Origin: Colocasia esculenta
Lineage: Eukaryota; Streptophyta; Magnoliopsida; Alismatales; Araceae
Reading direction: 5' to 3'
Length of the DNA stretch: 64,000 nt
Assembly: GCA_014218235.1 (NCBI GenBank)
Contig: CM024766.1
Coordinates: 66,081,207 to 66,145,206 of the forward strand
Shown here one piece after another: positions 1 through 11,880 of this stretch (position 1 is its first letter; each line of letters starts with the position of its first letter). The position numbers and the translations under genes were made by a program. Below the pieces are notes generated by a model. The model was not told the DNA's origin. It was given only the letters and a program-made list of their open reading frames with translations, and searched no databases.

Positions 1-13
1 AAACTGACTCCAC

Positions 14-906
14 TCACAATTCTGGAATTATAGCCGCTGATCCCATTTCCTGATGAACAACTGAGGCGTCGTCGATGATGGCTTCGCCTTCAGCAACTGA
101 AGCCTTGGACCAGACACCATTTTCCACATAGAAGCCACTCTTCTTTAGGTTCCTGGACTTGATTGCTTGGCCCACTTTCTCTACAACTGCCCCAGAAAGA
201 TCAACACCAAAGTGTTTGAAGATCTTAGAAAGTAGGTGGGCATAGGGCAGGACACATTTAACTTGCTCTTGGTGTCCCAAATTTTATCACTGGCAAAGTT
301 CATTCTTTCCATCATCACTGCGGCCATATTTATCTCCTTATTTTGAATGGCTCAGTACATCATGTCAGAGTCGGCCTTTGTGCAAGATGAAAATGTTGCA
401 CTTCTAGGAACTAAGATTTGACATACAATAAAATGAAGGAGGTGGTTGAAAGCAGTTAGTTGATTTATATCAAGCATGCCATCCCTTAGCTTGAAGCCCG
501 GCCCTACAATTCCCAAACCTTTCACTTGGGCGTCCACAGTGTGAACCCCACTAAACCCGGAAGTCTTCACATCAAACAACATCTTCAGCAACTCAGGGTC
601 TATTCTAATCAGGGTTCCCTTTACTAAAGAAACTAGGGACCCATCTTCCTCTGTTCTCAAACAAACGAAGAATGCTTTTACCAGGTCCGGATAACTAACC
701 TCCGAAAAGGTAGTAACTCCCGTCCACTGCATATGATTGATCAATTCTACCACGCTGCTCATTCCATTTTTCCTCAGATTAGTAACATCGACTTCTTTAT
801 TGCCACAGAGCTTCGTCTTCACAAAGGTAAACCTCTCCTGCTGCTTAGGAGTGAGAAACTCGGCGCTGTAGCCACCCAAACTGCCGGCGATGACTGGTGC
901 GGCCAT
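14..906 (-). pseudogene. Third reading frame of SIRE element 1 (plant-transposon-protein-like domain), broken
   Basis: The frame starts with ATG at 906 (Met-Ala-Ala-Pro) and runs 184 codons to a TGA at 354-352, where the protein context suggests a lost Trp. Reading continues past it, then shifts frame near 290-280 and ends at 16-14. The text resembles the putative plant transposon protein domain often found after pol in plant Copia and some Gypsy elements, with a recognisable LPYAHLLSKIFKHFGV stretch in the second part. Its role is unknown; in SIRE elements an env-like frame occupies this position, but I see no signal peptide or membrane segment here. The call rests on family resemblance and position. 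Confidence 0.7.
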
Positions 907-1299
907 GGATTCAGGTGGGAAAGTCTCTGGAGGGTTGAAACAGAAGGAGAAGAGAAGGAATCCTCAAGAAATTTTGCGGGAAGGAGGAGGAAGGTTCAAA
1001 TTTGCAGAGGGTTGAGATATGAGTTGTTAGGGCATCAGCTCATACGATAGGATGAAAAGGGGAAAGGGTAGACGATGAGATACGAATCGTTCTGTCATTG
1101 ATTTTATGAATAAATTAATACGTTGTGGAAAGTGAGGCGCCAAAAGGCAGCAAAGAAGACAAAAGAGTTTGACTATTCAAACCGACTTCAATGAGAGAGC
1201 GGTTACAAAGGATAATTTGAATTTCTTTTGCTTAAAGCCATGGAGGGAAAAATTACTTAATTCTGAAATTTAATGTGCCAGTTGTAAACAAAATCTTTT
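907..1299 (-). other. Spacer between pol and the third frame of element 1
   Basis: About 390 bases of leader between the pol stop and the third-frame ATG. The part next to the ATG, with AAATTTC/TTGAGG-type sequence on the minus strand, is recognisably shared with 11496-11880 in element 2. This supports the third frame being an original part of the family rather than a captured neighbour. No coding signal of its own is visible. Confidence 0.6.
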
Positions 1300-4200
1300 T
1301 CACAAATTGCACATGCCTAATTCCCTTCTAAGAGATGTGAATCTCTCCTCGGGTAAGGCTTTTGTGAAAATGACTGCTAACTGACCATTTGTATCAATAA
1401 AAGATATTTCAATATTGCCATTTGCTACATGATCACGAATAAAATGATATCTAACCTCAATATGCTTGGTCCTTGAATGTTGAACTAGATTCTTGGTGAG
1501 ATTTATGGCACTGGTGTTGTCACACAACAGTGGGATGGATTTGATGTTTAATCCGAAATCTTCAAGTTGTTGCTTTATCCATAAAAGTTGTGTACAGCAA
1601 TTTCCAGCGGCTACGTACTCAGCTTCAGCAGTAGATAGTGCTACTAAATTTGTTTCTTTGAAGACCAAGATATTAAACATCCTGTAAGAAATTGACAACA
1701 ACCAGTGGTGCTTTTTCTATCTAATTTGCATCCAGCATAGTCAGCATCAGAGTAACCTACTAAGTTAATTTCACAATGTTTTGGATACCATAGACCTAAG
1801 TCATGAGTTCTTGCTAAATATCTAAATATTCTTTTCACAGAAATTAAATGTGATTCTTTAGGATCTGGTTGATACCTAGCACACATGCATACACTAAATA
1901 AAATATCAAGTCTACTAACTGTTAAATAAAGGAGTGAACCTATCATACCTCTGTAGATCTTTTGATCTACTTTCTTACCATCTTTGTTACTGTCCATCCT
2001 TGTTTATGTGCTCATCGGTGTTGACAGTGGCTTGGTATTTTCGAATCCAAATTTCTTTAAGAGTTCTTTTGTGTACTTTGCTTGACAAATGTGAGTTTCT
2101 TCCTTTCCTTGTTTGATTTGTAGTCCAAGGAAGTAATTAAGTTCTCCCATCATGCTCATTTCAAATTCTCCCTGCATCAACTTTTCAAAGTACTTGCAAA
2201 GGGATTCATCAGTAGAACCAAAAATAATATCATCTACATAAATTTGAACTAGTAGAATGTGTTTGACCTTTGACTTTATGAAAAGAGTACTATCTACTTG
2301 ACCTCTACTGAAACCATGGTTTAAAAGAAAAGAACTAAGTCTTTCATACCAGGCTCTAGGTGCTTGCTTTAAACCATATAATGCCTTGTGAAGTTTGAAA
2401 ACATGATTAGGAAATTCTGTGTCATCAAAACCCGGGGGTTGTTCCACATAAACTTCCTCTTTTATAAAACCATTTAAAAATGTGGATTTAACATCTATTT
2501 GAAATAATGTTAAATTTAAGGCTGATGCATATGCAAGTAATATTCTAATGGCCTCAAGTCTAGCTACAGGTGCATAGGTTTCATCGAAATCTATGCCTTC
2601 CTCTTGAGAATAGCCTTGAGCTACCAATCTGGCCTTGTTTCTTAAGATTGCACCAGTTTCATCCAGTGTATTTATGAACACCCATTTGGTGCCAATGACT
2701 GGATGGTCTGATGGTCTAGGAACAAGTGACCATACTTGGTTTCTCTTGAATTGATTTAATTCATCTTGCATGGCTACTATCCAAGATTCATCAGAGAGAG
2801 CTTCATTGACTGTTCTAGGCTCTATTTGAGAAACAAAAGCTAGGTAATCACAAGGAATAACATTACCTCTTGTTCTTACCCCTATGGATGGATCACCAAT
2901 AATATTCTCAAGTGGGTGATCTTTCTTGTATCTCCACTCCTTTGGAAGATTTTCATGAGTAAGTTCTTCTTGTTGAAGGTCTTCCAGAGGTGGATCATCT
3001 TTGTCCTCAATTGATGAGTCTTTTAGTTTCTTGGACAGTTCATCTGTTTCCTCATTATCATTATCTACTTCCTTTCTCAAGGAAGGGTTAGTTTCATCAA
3101 AAATAATGTGTACAGACTGTTCAATCAATAAAGTACGTTTGTTAAATACTCTATAGCCTTTGGGTTTAGAGGTGTACCCCATAAAGATGCCTTCATCTGA
3201 TTTAGCGTCCAACTTACCAATGTCCCTTTTTCCATTGTTGTGAATGAAGAAAGGACATCCAAAAGTCCTGAAGTGACTGATCTTTGGCTTCTTCCCTTTG
3301 AACAGTTCATATGCAGTCTTCTTCAGGATTGGCCTGATCATTACTCGGTTGATAATATAGCTTGCTGTGTTGACTGCTTCAGCCCAGAAGTATCTTGGCA
3401 GATCATATTCTGAGAGCATAGTTCTTGCCATATCTAATAGGGTTCTATTCTTTCTTTCAGCGATACCATTTTGCTGTGGTGTTCTTGGTGCTGAGAAATT
3501 ATGCTCAATTCCCTGATCATCATAGAATCTAGCAAACTTTTCATTCTGAAATTCACCACCATGATCTGATCGGATAGACACAATGCTGAACTTCTGATCT
3601 TTCTGAACTTTCTTACTGAAGCTGACGAAGTTTTCAAAAGTGTCATCTTTATGCTCTAGGAATGATACCCATGTGAATCTTGAGTAGTCATCAACTATGA
3701 CAAATCCAAAGTTCTTTCCTCTAAGACTAGTAGTCCTCATTGGCCTAAATAGATCCATGTGAAGGAGTTCTAAGGGTTTTGAGGTGGTCACCACTGTCTC
3801 TGACTTGAAGGAGCTCTTGGTGTGCTTTCCCTTAGCACAAGGTCTACAGACACCATCCATTTTTGCACTGACCTTAGGTAGACCTTCCACAAAATTCTTC
3901 TTTAGCAATTTTCTCATGCCATCTATGCTGCCATGACCTAGTCGTTTGTGCCATAATTCAGTAGATTTATCTTTATTTACTGCCAGACATACGTTTTGTA
4001 CCTTGAGTTCCTCAAGATAGAGCACATACAAATTCTTTTCTCTATTAGCTTCAAAGATGACTGCTCCATCCTTCAGTATGCTGCACTTTGACTTTTGAAA
4101 CTTGATCTGATGGTCTCTGTCATACAGCTGGCTGATGCTAATGAGATTGTGCTTCAATCCCTTGACTAATAACACATCTTCTATGACTGTTTTTCCTTTG

Positions 4201-4376
4201 TTATTCATAGAGCCATTGCCTATCACTGTTCCTTTCCCATTATCTCCATAAGTGACTGTTCCTTCTTCAGCTTGGAGATGAGAGAATAACTTCTGGTTTC
4301 CTGACATGTGTCTTGAGCACCCACTATCCAAATACCATTTGGATGCTCGAGAGATGTCCTGAAATAAAAACATCAA
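1300..4376 (-). pseudogene. pol: Copia pol polyprotein of element 1: PR-INT-RT-RNase H, one stop and one frameshift
   Basis: The polyprotein provides the enzymes for processing, integration and reverse transcription in virus-like particles. Domains in order: aspartic protease with DSG at residues 17-19; GAG pre-integrase zinc site H143/H148/C177/C180; integrase core D208, D271, E307 with 35 residues between the last two; reverse transcriptase with YVDD at 713-716; then RNase H with a YSDADYAG motif and an AEAEY motif. The long frame ends at an in-frame TAA (2006-2004) after residue 790. The same frame resumes until about 1650, where one base appears missing from an A run, and the final frame ends at 1300. 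The pol frame overlaps the end of gag: the gag TGA overlaps an ATG (TGATG) at 4375-4371. Integrase and RT catalytic residues look intact, so loss of function comes from the two breaks. Confidence 0.93.
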
Positions 4377-6145
4377 GTTTTAGGTACCCAAATTCTTTTG
4401 GGTCCTGATGGGTTAGTATCATTGATTTTGCCTTTTATCATCCATTTCTTATGTCTAGTTGGGCATGTCGTTATGATATGTCCTAACTTGTTGTAGTGAC
4501 TACAACAGGATAATTTAGTTACTTTTTCTATATATTTGAAATCAGCTTTGTATGCTATATCTTGTTCAGGTACAAATTTTGGTGTTGGATATGTTTTAGG
4601 ATAAACAATGGTTTCTTCATTATATGGGGGTGTATATCCTAATCCATTTTTCTTCTTACCTGATCTTCTAGCATCTTTTAATATGAGGGAGTTTTTACCA
4701 TTGCTGAATTTTTCTAGTGTGCTAGATAACTGTATGTTTTCTTCTGTTAGTGTTTTGATTTCATTTTTTAGTTCATCTGAACTTACTTGTTTTTCTAATT
4801 TAGTTATTTGTTCATTCTTAGCTTTTAGGTCTTCACATAACAGTTCATTTCTTCTTTTAAGTTCAGTTATTTGTCTTTCTAATTGTTCATTTTCTAATTT
4901 TAGATCTGAGTTTGTATTTTCTATACAGACTATGTTTTTCTTGCTTACTTTTAATAATTTGGTTACTTCTTTATATTTTTCATATAGTTTGTTGAAAGCC
5001 TCTTCTAAATTATCGGAATCTGAACCATTGCATGAATCAAAAGAAGAGTCAGAGGTTACCTTTTCTTCAGTATTAGCCATGAAGGCCAAGTTGGCTTCTT
5101 CTTCATCACTACAGGAGCTTGACTCACTGTCTGAGTCGCTACTGTTTTCCCATGCTGCTGCCATCGCCTTCTTTTTGTACTTTCTGAACTTCTTGGAGCT
5201 GTCCTTCTTCCTAAACTCCGACTTCTTGAATTTTGGACACTCAGCTTTAATGTGTCCTTGCTTCTTACATTCATAACAGATGGGTTCTCCTTTCTTCATT
5301 TCTTTTCCATCTGGCTTCTTGAAGTCCTTGTTCCTTTTGAAGTGCCTTCTACCAGATTGGAATTTCTTCTTCTTAGCCAAAATTCGCTGCAATTTTCTAG
5401 ATAGCATTGCTTCCTCATTCTCGCTGTCTGCATCACTTTCACTTTCAGCTGAACTTGCATCTGGTGAATCTTCTTCAGCTTTTAAGGCGTTGGAGTGCTT
5501 CTTTCTGCTAGAGGACTCTCCTAGCCTTTCCATGTTGATCTCATGGGCCATGAGGGACCCAATGAGCTTTTCTACAAACATTCTCTTCAGGTCATTAGCT
5601 TCTTCTATTGCTGTGACCTTTGGGGTCCATGAAGACGGTAAGGATCTAAGTATTTTCCTCACCATGTCTCCAATCTCATAGGTTTTCCCCAGACTAGCTA
5701 GTCCATTTGTGATGTCAGTGAACCGACTGAACATTTGAGTTATGGATTCACCTGATTGCATCTGAAATCTCTCATACTGAGTGACAAGAATGTCGGTTCT
5801 TGTCTCCTTTACCTTGTTTGTGCCTTCATATGTGATCCTGAGCTTTTCCCACATTTCCATTGAGGATTTGCAGGCTGAAACTCTGTTGAATTCCTTCTTG
5901 CTTAGAGCACAGCATAAGATACTCTTTGCTTTGCAATTCATGGAGATCTTCTTTCCGTCATCATCTGTCTATTGAGCTTTCTCATTTGTGACTACCAGAT
6001 CACCTTCTTCCACTATGGACCAAATTTAATAGTCGTGGCCTCGTAGGAAGTATTCCATTCTGGTCTTCCAGTAAGGATAATCTTCACCATCGAAGAGAGG
6101 GGGTCGGTTGACAGACTGACCTTCAAAGTTACCTTAGGCTTCCAT
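4373..6145 (-). pseudogene. gag: SIRE Gag of element 1, N-terminal stops
   Basis: The structural capsid and nucleocapsid protein of the element. The family start is ATG at 6145, matching the Met-Ala-Ala start of related copies here, but codons 4, 40 and 59 are stops, so the open part begins at Met69 (5941). It has a UBN2-type capsid region, an acidic/serine-rich linker, and a first zinc knuckle CX2CX4HX4C (CYECKKQGHIKAEC). A Lys/Glu-rich coiled coil follows, then a second knuckle whose second Cys has become Tyr (CSHYNKLGH). It ends with a WVPK-type tail just before pol. Full span is 590 codons plus stop, close to the 596 residues of the intact relative at 54959. Confidence 0.88.
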
Positions 6146-6196
6146 GGATCTTTACTCTTCAGATCGTTGGATCCTTTTTCTTCGTCGAAGAGACTT

Positions 6197-6208
6197 GCTC
6201 CGATACCA
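6197..6208 (-). other. Primer binding site of element 1
   Basis: On the minus strand TGGTATCGGAGC lies two bases inside the LTR end. It matches the plant initiator tRNA-Met primer site TGGTATCAGAGC with one change. Confidence 0.85.
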
Positions 6209-6427
6209 CTTGTTGCCCAGTTGACGAGCCCAGAGGGGGGGGGGAGTGAATGGGTCTTTAAAAATTAATCTAGAAGATACCTGTAACTAAAAAACATTCA
6301 CACAAACGTTCTTCGAAGGAGGTTAGTGACTGTTAGTTTAAATATCAAACACGCAAAGAAGACAATCAAACAACATAAGGTTTATCCTGGTTCGGACCTC
6401 CTTTCCTTAGGAGTCCTACATCCAGTC

Positions 6428-6445
6428 CCTGAGCAACAACTCAGG
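6428..6445 (-). other. Covarying leader hairpin, element 1 version
   Basis: An inverted repeat CCTGAG/CTCAGG encloses a six-base loop. The other SIRE-type LTRs have CCCAAG/CTTGGG at the same place, so two stem positions changed on both sides. It lies downstream of the TATA-like site, so it would be in the transcript. Confidence 0.6.
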
Positions 6446-6479
6446 ATTTCACTAGCTAGGGTACAGTCCCCCTAAGGAC

Positions 6480-6670
6480 GCTACAACACCCAGCTCAGCT
6501 GGTCTTCCTTCACACCCGAAGGGAATAGCAACACCCTGGATACCACCAGGTCTTCCTTCACAACCGAAGGGAAATAACACCCTGGATACCACCAGGTCTT
6601 CCTTCACAACCGAAGGGAACAACACCCTGGATACCACCAGGTCTTCCTTCACAACCGAAGGGAACAACAC
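6480..6670. repeat. 45-base minisatellite in the LTR transcribed part
   Basis: About four copies of a unit containing CACCAGGTCTTCCTTCACAA and GAAGGGAA, period near 45 bases. Each copy contains a potential hairpin TTCCTTC/GAAGGGAA. An apparent 73-residue frame across it is only this repeat translated. Confidence 0.8.
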
Positions 6671-7379
6671 CAAGAGAATGAATGAAATTCAAGCCCCTAG
6701 ATCAAGCTTTTGACAAGCAAGGATCTGAAGCAACTAGAACTGAGAGGAAGAGATTTAAGCTAAGCACACTCTCAGAACTACATAGGCTCTCTCAAGATTT
6801 TCACAAACTAGTGGAGAGCAAAGAGCAAAAACTAAGTGGAATGAAGTTCTTGGCTCTGGACTTCTTGTCGAAGAATTTGAATGCTTGAATACTCGATTCT
6901 TCTTTTCTTCACTTCTCTTGTATTTATTCTTCTTTTGAAATAGAGACGTTGAAGTGTCCGTTGTCTCTCTCTTGAGTAGTTGTTAGACTGAAAGACACCT
7001 GGAGTCTTGGAAGCTTCTAGTCAACAGTCTTTTGATCACTTGAGCACGCAAAGAGATGAGATCTTCAGAAATATCCTTTAGCTTCTTTTTTGTTTAACGT
7101 TGTACCATGAAGCTAGATCAGAGGTCTGCACAAATGTCAATCTCAAATAGCAGACAGCTAAGCTGTCTCTGATGTCAGTCAACATTAGTAGCAATAGACA
7201 TGAAAATAGTAATGCCAAATAGCTAAGTCTAAAAGACGTTATTAGAGTAGGCACGATAAAGGATGATATTGTCTGCATGCATGCAGAGATACGTTCAGAT
7301 CTCATAAATGCAGAAGCGTCAGAGAGATATCTACGTGGACTTTGACTAGTCAACGCTTTTAAGATGAATAAGATATCAA

Positions 7380-8170
7380 GATATGAAATCGATGGCTATA
7401 TGATTTATGAAATCGTTATGAATAAGTCAGATTGACCAAGTCGTTATGAGATACAACAAATCGTTGTGTTTAATGAAGAAATCATTGTGAAACACTTATC
7501 AAATCGTTATAGAAAGCAAATAGTTATATTCACAGAAGAAATTGTTATGGCGAGCAAGTCGTTGCGAGCTCTAAAGAAATCGTTACGGTGACTTACATAA
7601 TCGTTGCGACAGACAAGTCGTTACGAGCTCTAAAGAAATCGTTATGACGGGCAAGTCGTTACGAGCTCTAAAGAAATCATTACGATGACTTATAGAATTG
7701 TTGCGACAGGCAAGTCGTTATGAGCTCTAAAGAAATCGTTATGACGGGCAAGTCGTTTCGAGTTCTAAAGAAATCGTTACGATGACTTATAGAATAGTTG
7801 TGACGGGTAAGTCGTTACGAGCTCTAAAGAAATCGTTACGATGACTTATAGAATCGTTGTGACAGGCAAGTCGTTACGAGCTCTAAAGAAATCGTTACGA
7901 TGACTTATAGAATCGTTGTGACAAGCAAGTCGTTACGAGCTCTAAAGAAATTGTTACGATGACTTATAGAATCGTTGTGATAGGCAAGTCGTTATGCTTT
8001 CTAAAGAAATCGTTGCGATCACTTACAGAATCGTTATGACAGGCAAGTCGTTACGCTTTCTAAAGAAATCGTTGCGATCACTTACTGAATCGTTATGACA
8101 GGCAAGTCGTTACGCTTTCTAAAGAAATCGTTGCGATCAGTTACAGAATCGTTATGACATCGACTTGTTT
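7380..8170 (-). repeat. U3 motif array, element 1 (AACGATTT/AACGACTT in element sense)
   Basis: Roughly 30 copies of a short core written on the plus strand as AATCGTT or AAGTCGTT, embedded in a degenerate unit of about 59 bases (with shorter 37-38-base units) that also carries GAGCTCTAAAGAAATCGTT. The array is upstream of the TATA-like element in transcriptional sense, so it lies in U3, where enhancers sit. Confidence 0.85.
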
Positions 8171-8444
8171 GAAACAACATGACTTTTCAGTCTTATAAGG
8201 AAATCTTTATGATCTTCAACAGAAATCGATATGGACTTAGAGAAATATCATGTTGAAAAGATTAAAGCTTCAGAGAAGTAATGCATACCTTTGTTGGCTT
8301 GTTTGACCTTGGTATTTTTCCTGTACTTAAGACTTGTGAAATATTCATTAGATATAATTGATAAACTCTTGTTTGGTTTTGTTAATCATCAAAATATATA
8401 TATATGTAATTAATTAAAATTACATGGGGATAGACTGATCATCA

Positions 8445-11400
8445 ACTTGATGTCAAGAACGCAAGATATCACTAATTGCATTAAATGCAGGATGACCATA
8501 TCATGCAAGCAAGCAAGCAAGAATGTATGAGCACGATAATGTAACGCTAATCAGGCACGTAGACACTAATGTACACCAAGAAAAGATCCATCAAGAATGT
8601 ACACTAGGACACGTGTATGTGGTTATTGTATCTATCATTCAACAAGCAAGCAAGACTCCCAGCGCAGATGCAATGCTAGTAATCATTATACCCCCATGGT
8701 TAATAGTATATCTATGACTCGCCGTCATTGGGGCTAAATTGGAGCCCTTGGACACACGCCGTGCCCTGTCAACATCTCATGTAAATTTTTAAATGTACAT
8801 ACCCACAGTCATTAATAATGGCCAATGAGAGTTTCAATAAGTAAGCATGTGTAATGTCATGTTCATGATGATGATGGGAACAAGTAATAAGTAATTGAAC
8901 ATGATTTCATGATAACAATGGTCAAGAGATAAATTCGGCAGCATAACGGTACAATTTATATTTTAGTTCAATCTTTACATTAATGGCTTTAGTCTAGATT
9001 GTCATTCACACTCATGAGAACAAGAAGAGAAAGGAAGTGCATGCTATCTCCAGGGAACTTCAATGGTACAACCAACTCGTCGGCTTTGTGGGAATCCATG
9101 GTTAGAGGAGATTTACGAAGGTCTTGGAGAAAAGGTCACTAGTCTACCGATTCGGAATGACTGGTAGAGAGCTTCCAAATTCCCAAGAAAGGGGTGCCTA
9201 GATGTGCAACTGTGTAGTGATGTACGCACGTCTCAATTCACAAACCATCGGTTTAATCTCGCAGAAAACACTTAACATGATGGCACGAATTGAACAATGT
9301 ATTTAAATACACATGGGTATGCAAGATTTTAAGAGTAATAATTATCATTTAATCAAGATAGAATGGTAACAAGAGTCAATCACAAGTTTCATGAATGATC
9401 ATATCATTAAGAAAACAATTAGAATAATTTTCATGTAATTAAGGCTTTTTAAATGGGTTAAACACTTTTAAGTCATTAATTAGACATCATGTAATGATCA
9501 GACCCAAGACATACAATTTAAACATTTAAAATCATATTAAATAGACCTTGGGTATAGCGGTAAAATTTACAAACAAAATAAGTGGGGTTTCATGCGAAAT
9601 ACTGAGGTGGCGACAGACCCTTGTAAGGGTAGCGACGGGGTCAGATCAGAACGCGACAGTGCCTTGTAAGGATCGTGATAGGCTTGTCTGATCAGGCAGG
9701 CAGATCGCGATGGGTGCATATGAAGAAAGTGACATGGCTGTCAGACCCAAAGGTCAGGTCACGACGGACACCTGTATGGGTAGCGACGGGTCGGGAACAG
9801 AACGCGACACTGGGATGTGAAGAACGTGACGGGACAGTCAGATCAGGCAGCGAGATAGCGACGGAGTAATCGTCACTTTCATATCACGATGGGTGTATTG
9901 TCGTAACAACCCCTCAGAACGCGGCCTATCGGGCCGTCGCGTTCACAGGGTCTGCGCCTGACTCCGACAGAGAAAGGACATGTTCTTGGATTGCGGTCCA
10001 GAACTGCCATATATTGATACAGGGTGCTACAAAAATAGAGAACAAATTGTACAGTGCAGGAAAATTAACGAAACCAGTTTTAAACCAACCTAGACATGCA
10101 AGGGTTCTTCCAGTAAATCTGAATTAGAAAACAATGATGGTTTCGATAGGCTTTAATCAAGTCAAACACAACGTAATACAAAGTGCAACCTGAAAACGTA
10201 GTTTCATGCAGCAACTCTCTTACCATGCTTATAACTCTATAACTAATGACATTTAGACAAAACGTTCAACACAAGACATGACGAGGACAACTAGTAGAAA
10301 AATGTTCATGTTTTGGGTTTGCTCTAATTCGGTCTTGAATCATGTGCAATATATAAAGAATGGGAAAAGCCCTAACAGTGCACGACTTTGGAAAAATGCT
10401 TATAATTAAAAATATACTAAACGAAATTCGATGAAACCAGTGTGAAATGAAAGTTAACTTGATGCTCTACACATTGGTATAGGATATGTTAAGATTTGGC
10501 CCGAGAAAACCTACTTTTTTGGTTGATGAAGTCTTGTTCTCCAGAAATCCCGTGTTCAGACCACTGTTTGTAGAACGCTTAATACTCTGTGTATACTGCA
10601 TGGAATTTGGGCATTCCACTTGGGTTAGGAAGTAGACTCAACCCTATTTCCAGGGGTATAAGCCTTGCAGGATGGGATTTAGGTTTGGCCTACCTTTGAT
10701 CGACTCCAAGTGGACGATTTGTGCAGGTCGTAGCAGACGAACGGGGAAGAAGATGAGCTTGGTATGCTTGATCTCCTACTCTCCACCCTCCAAGAGCTCC
10801 TCCACACGACCCTAGAAAGTTGTAAACTCGTCCCTAGGGTTTGGGTGAAGAGTATTTAAGCATCCATGGTGTTTAGGAGTCCTATTGTAACTGGGAGAGA
10901 AGGGTTACGGAATTGGCATGTTGGTTTTCCTATTTTTGATGATTTCTTCCTCCCTTTGGGGGTGTGAGGATTTAGGAAACCTTCTATCATAGTTAAGCAC
11001 GAATTTGGGTTGCCAATAATGCATGATTGCATCCCAATTCAACTCTAATTGCCTCTTTTTAATTTCAGCTTATTTATGGTTACGAATTTCTATGTATTTT
11101 CTTGCTTCATTTGATTTTTGGGCCATATATGGTCCATTGGCCCAATTATGATATTGGGTCATTAATATATAATGTTAGAAGCCTTTCTAACATTTTTATT
11201 TAATTCATGATTGTGTCGTATTTCCGTGTTAACGGTTTTCCGACTTGTTTCCTTATTCGGATAATTGGTCACCATGTGATGTTCACTTGGTTAATCGGAT
11301 TTTTCGTCGCACGAATTTCTTCGTGGAACTCATAGAAATAATGTGTGGGGTTGATTTCCCATTTTTACAGATTTTTTCGATGTGTTTTAGTACATACGAT

Positions 11401-11495
11401 AATGATACATATGTTTTAAATTCTTTGATCTTATGAAAATTATTTATTTCCATTTATTCAAATTTTTACATAGTTAAAATTTATGAGGTGCTACA
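8445..11495 (+). repeat. Ty3-type LTR, right part, interrupted on its left by element 1
   Basis: This non-coding stretch matches in order the LTR on the right of the window. Shared blocks include the GTGGGAATCCATG segment near 9090 versus 62480, the cluster of GCGAC/GTCGCG motifs at 9600-9950 versus 62950-63150, and a CTGCGCCTGACTC segment at 9950 versus 63165. A TATA-like GTATTTAAG lies near 10850. It ends GGTGCTACA at 11495, a typical Ty3 LTR end, directly against element 2 sequence. The left part is missing because element 1 lies there. No protein-coding gene is visible. Confidence 0.65.
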
Positions 11496-11880
11496 ATCGT
11501 AGGAAGAAGTAGAACAGAAACCCTCAAGAGATTTTTGGTGGGAGGAGAGGGATTCTTTGAAAACTTCACAGAGTCGATGCCGGAGACGATAAGGTTTATC
11601 GTTCCAGGAAAGTCGAAAGAGACGAGTGAGGGAAGTGAATCGTTATGGCATAGATTACGGGATACAAGGCAAAAGGTAAAGTTGCTTTTGAAAGGACGCG
11701 GCAATAAATGCACAAAACGACAAACTAGGAGATGATTTCGCAAAGAATAAAGATTTATAAAATAGCGAACCATCAAAGCAATTTATAACGCATGCAATTA
11801 AAGAATTTGCTTAATTTTAGGAGAGAGAATAATTGTTATTCTGAAATAATTGTTATTTCAGCTATATACAGATAAATCTA
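11496..11880 (-). other. Remnant leader of the third frame, element 2
   Basis: Matches the spacer and start region of the third frame in element 1 (about 900-1200), including the minus-strand equivalent of CCTCAAGAGATTTTTGGTGGGAGGAG. The coding part itself has been displaced by the adjacent Ty3-type LTR. No independent gene is seen. Confidence 0.55.

Larger units (their letters stand above)
1..8444 (-). mobile_element. SIRE-lineage Ty1/Copia element 1 (partial, 3' end off window)
   Basis: Read on the minus strand the order is LTR (8444-6211), primer site, gag, pol (protease, integrase, reverse transcriptase, RNase H), then a third open reading frame. This is the SIRE/Maximus arrangement of Copia elements: long LTR, long Gag with two zinc knuckles, and an extra frame between pol and the 3' LTR. 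All three frames carry stops or frameshifts, so it is not autonomous today. Its 3' LTR and one target-site duplication lie left of the window. It appears to have inserted into the Ty3-type LTR that resumes at 8445. Confidence 0.9.
6211..8444 (-). repeat. 5' LTR of SIRE element 1 (about 2.23 kb)
   Basis: In element orientation it starts TGATGATCAG at 8444 and ends CAACA at 6211. The boundaries were set by the primer site on one side and by loss of similarity to the LTR at 16796-19172 on the other. From U3 to U5 it holds a motif array (about 8170-7380), a TATA-like ATAAATAC near 6920, a 45-base minisatellite (6480-6670), a leader hairpin (6445-6428) and a G-rich tract (on this strand C-rich) near 6235. 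The flank at 8445 is Ty3-type LTR sequence. Confidence 0.85.

Noticed and set aside
4608..5276. 222-residue plus-strand Ser/Leu-rich frame
   Set aside because: Antisense shadow of the Gag coiled-coil and linker coding region; similar shadows occur at 15529-15867 and 51131-51565.
6452..6673. 73-residue repetitive minus-strand frame
   Set aside because: Translation of a 45-base minisatellite in the LTR.
7380..8170. Repeat array considered as CRISPR
   Set aside because: Repeats are degenerate, spacers are themselves repetitive, there are no cas genes, and it is a eukaryotic LTR.
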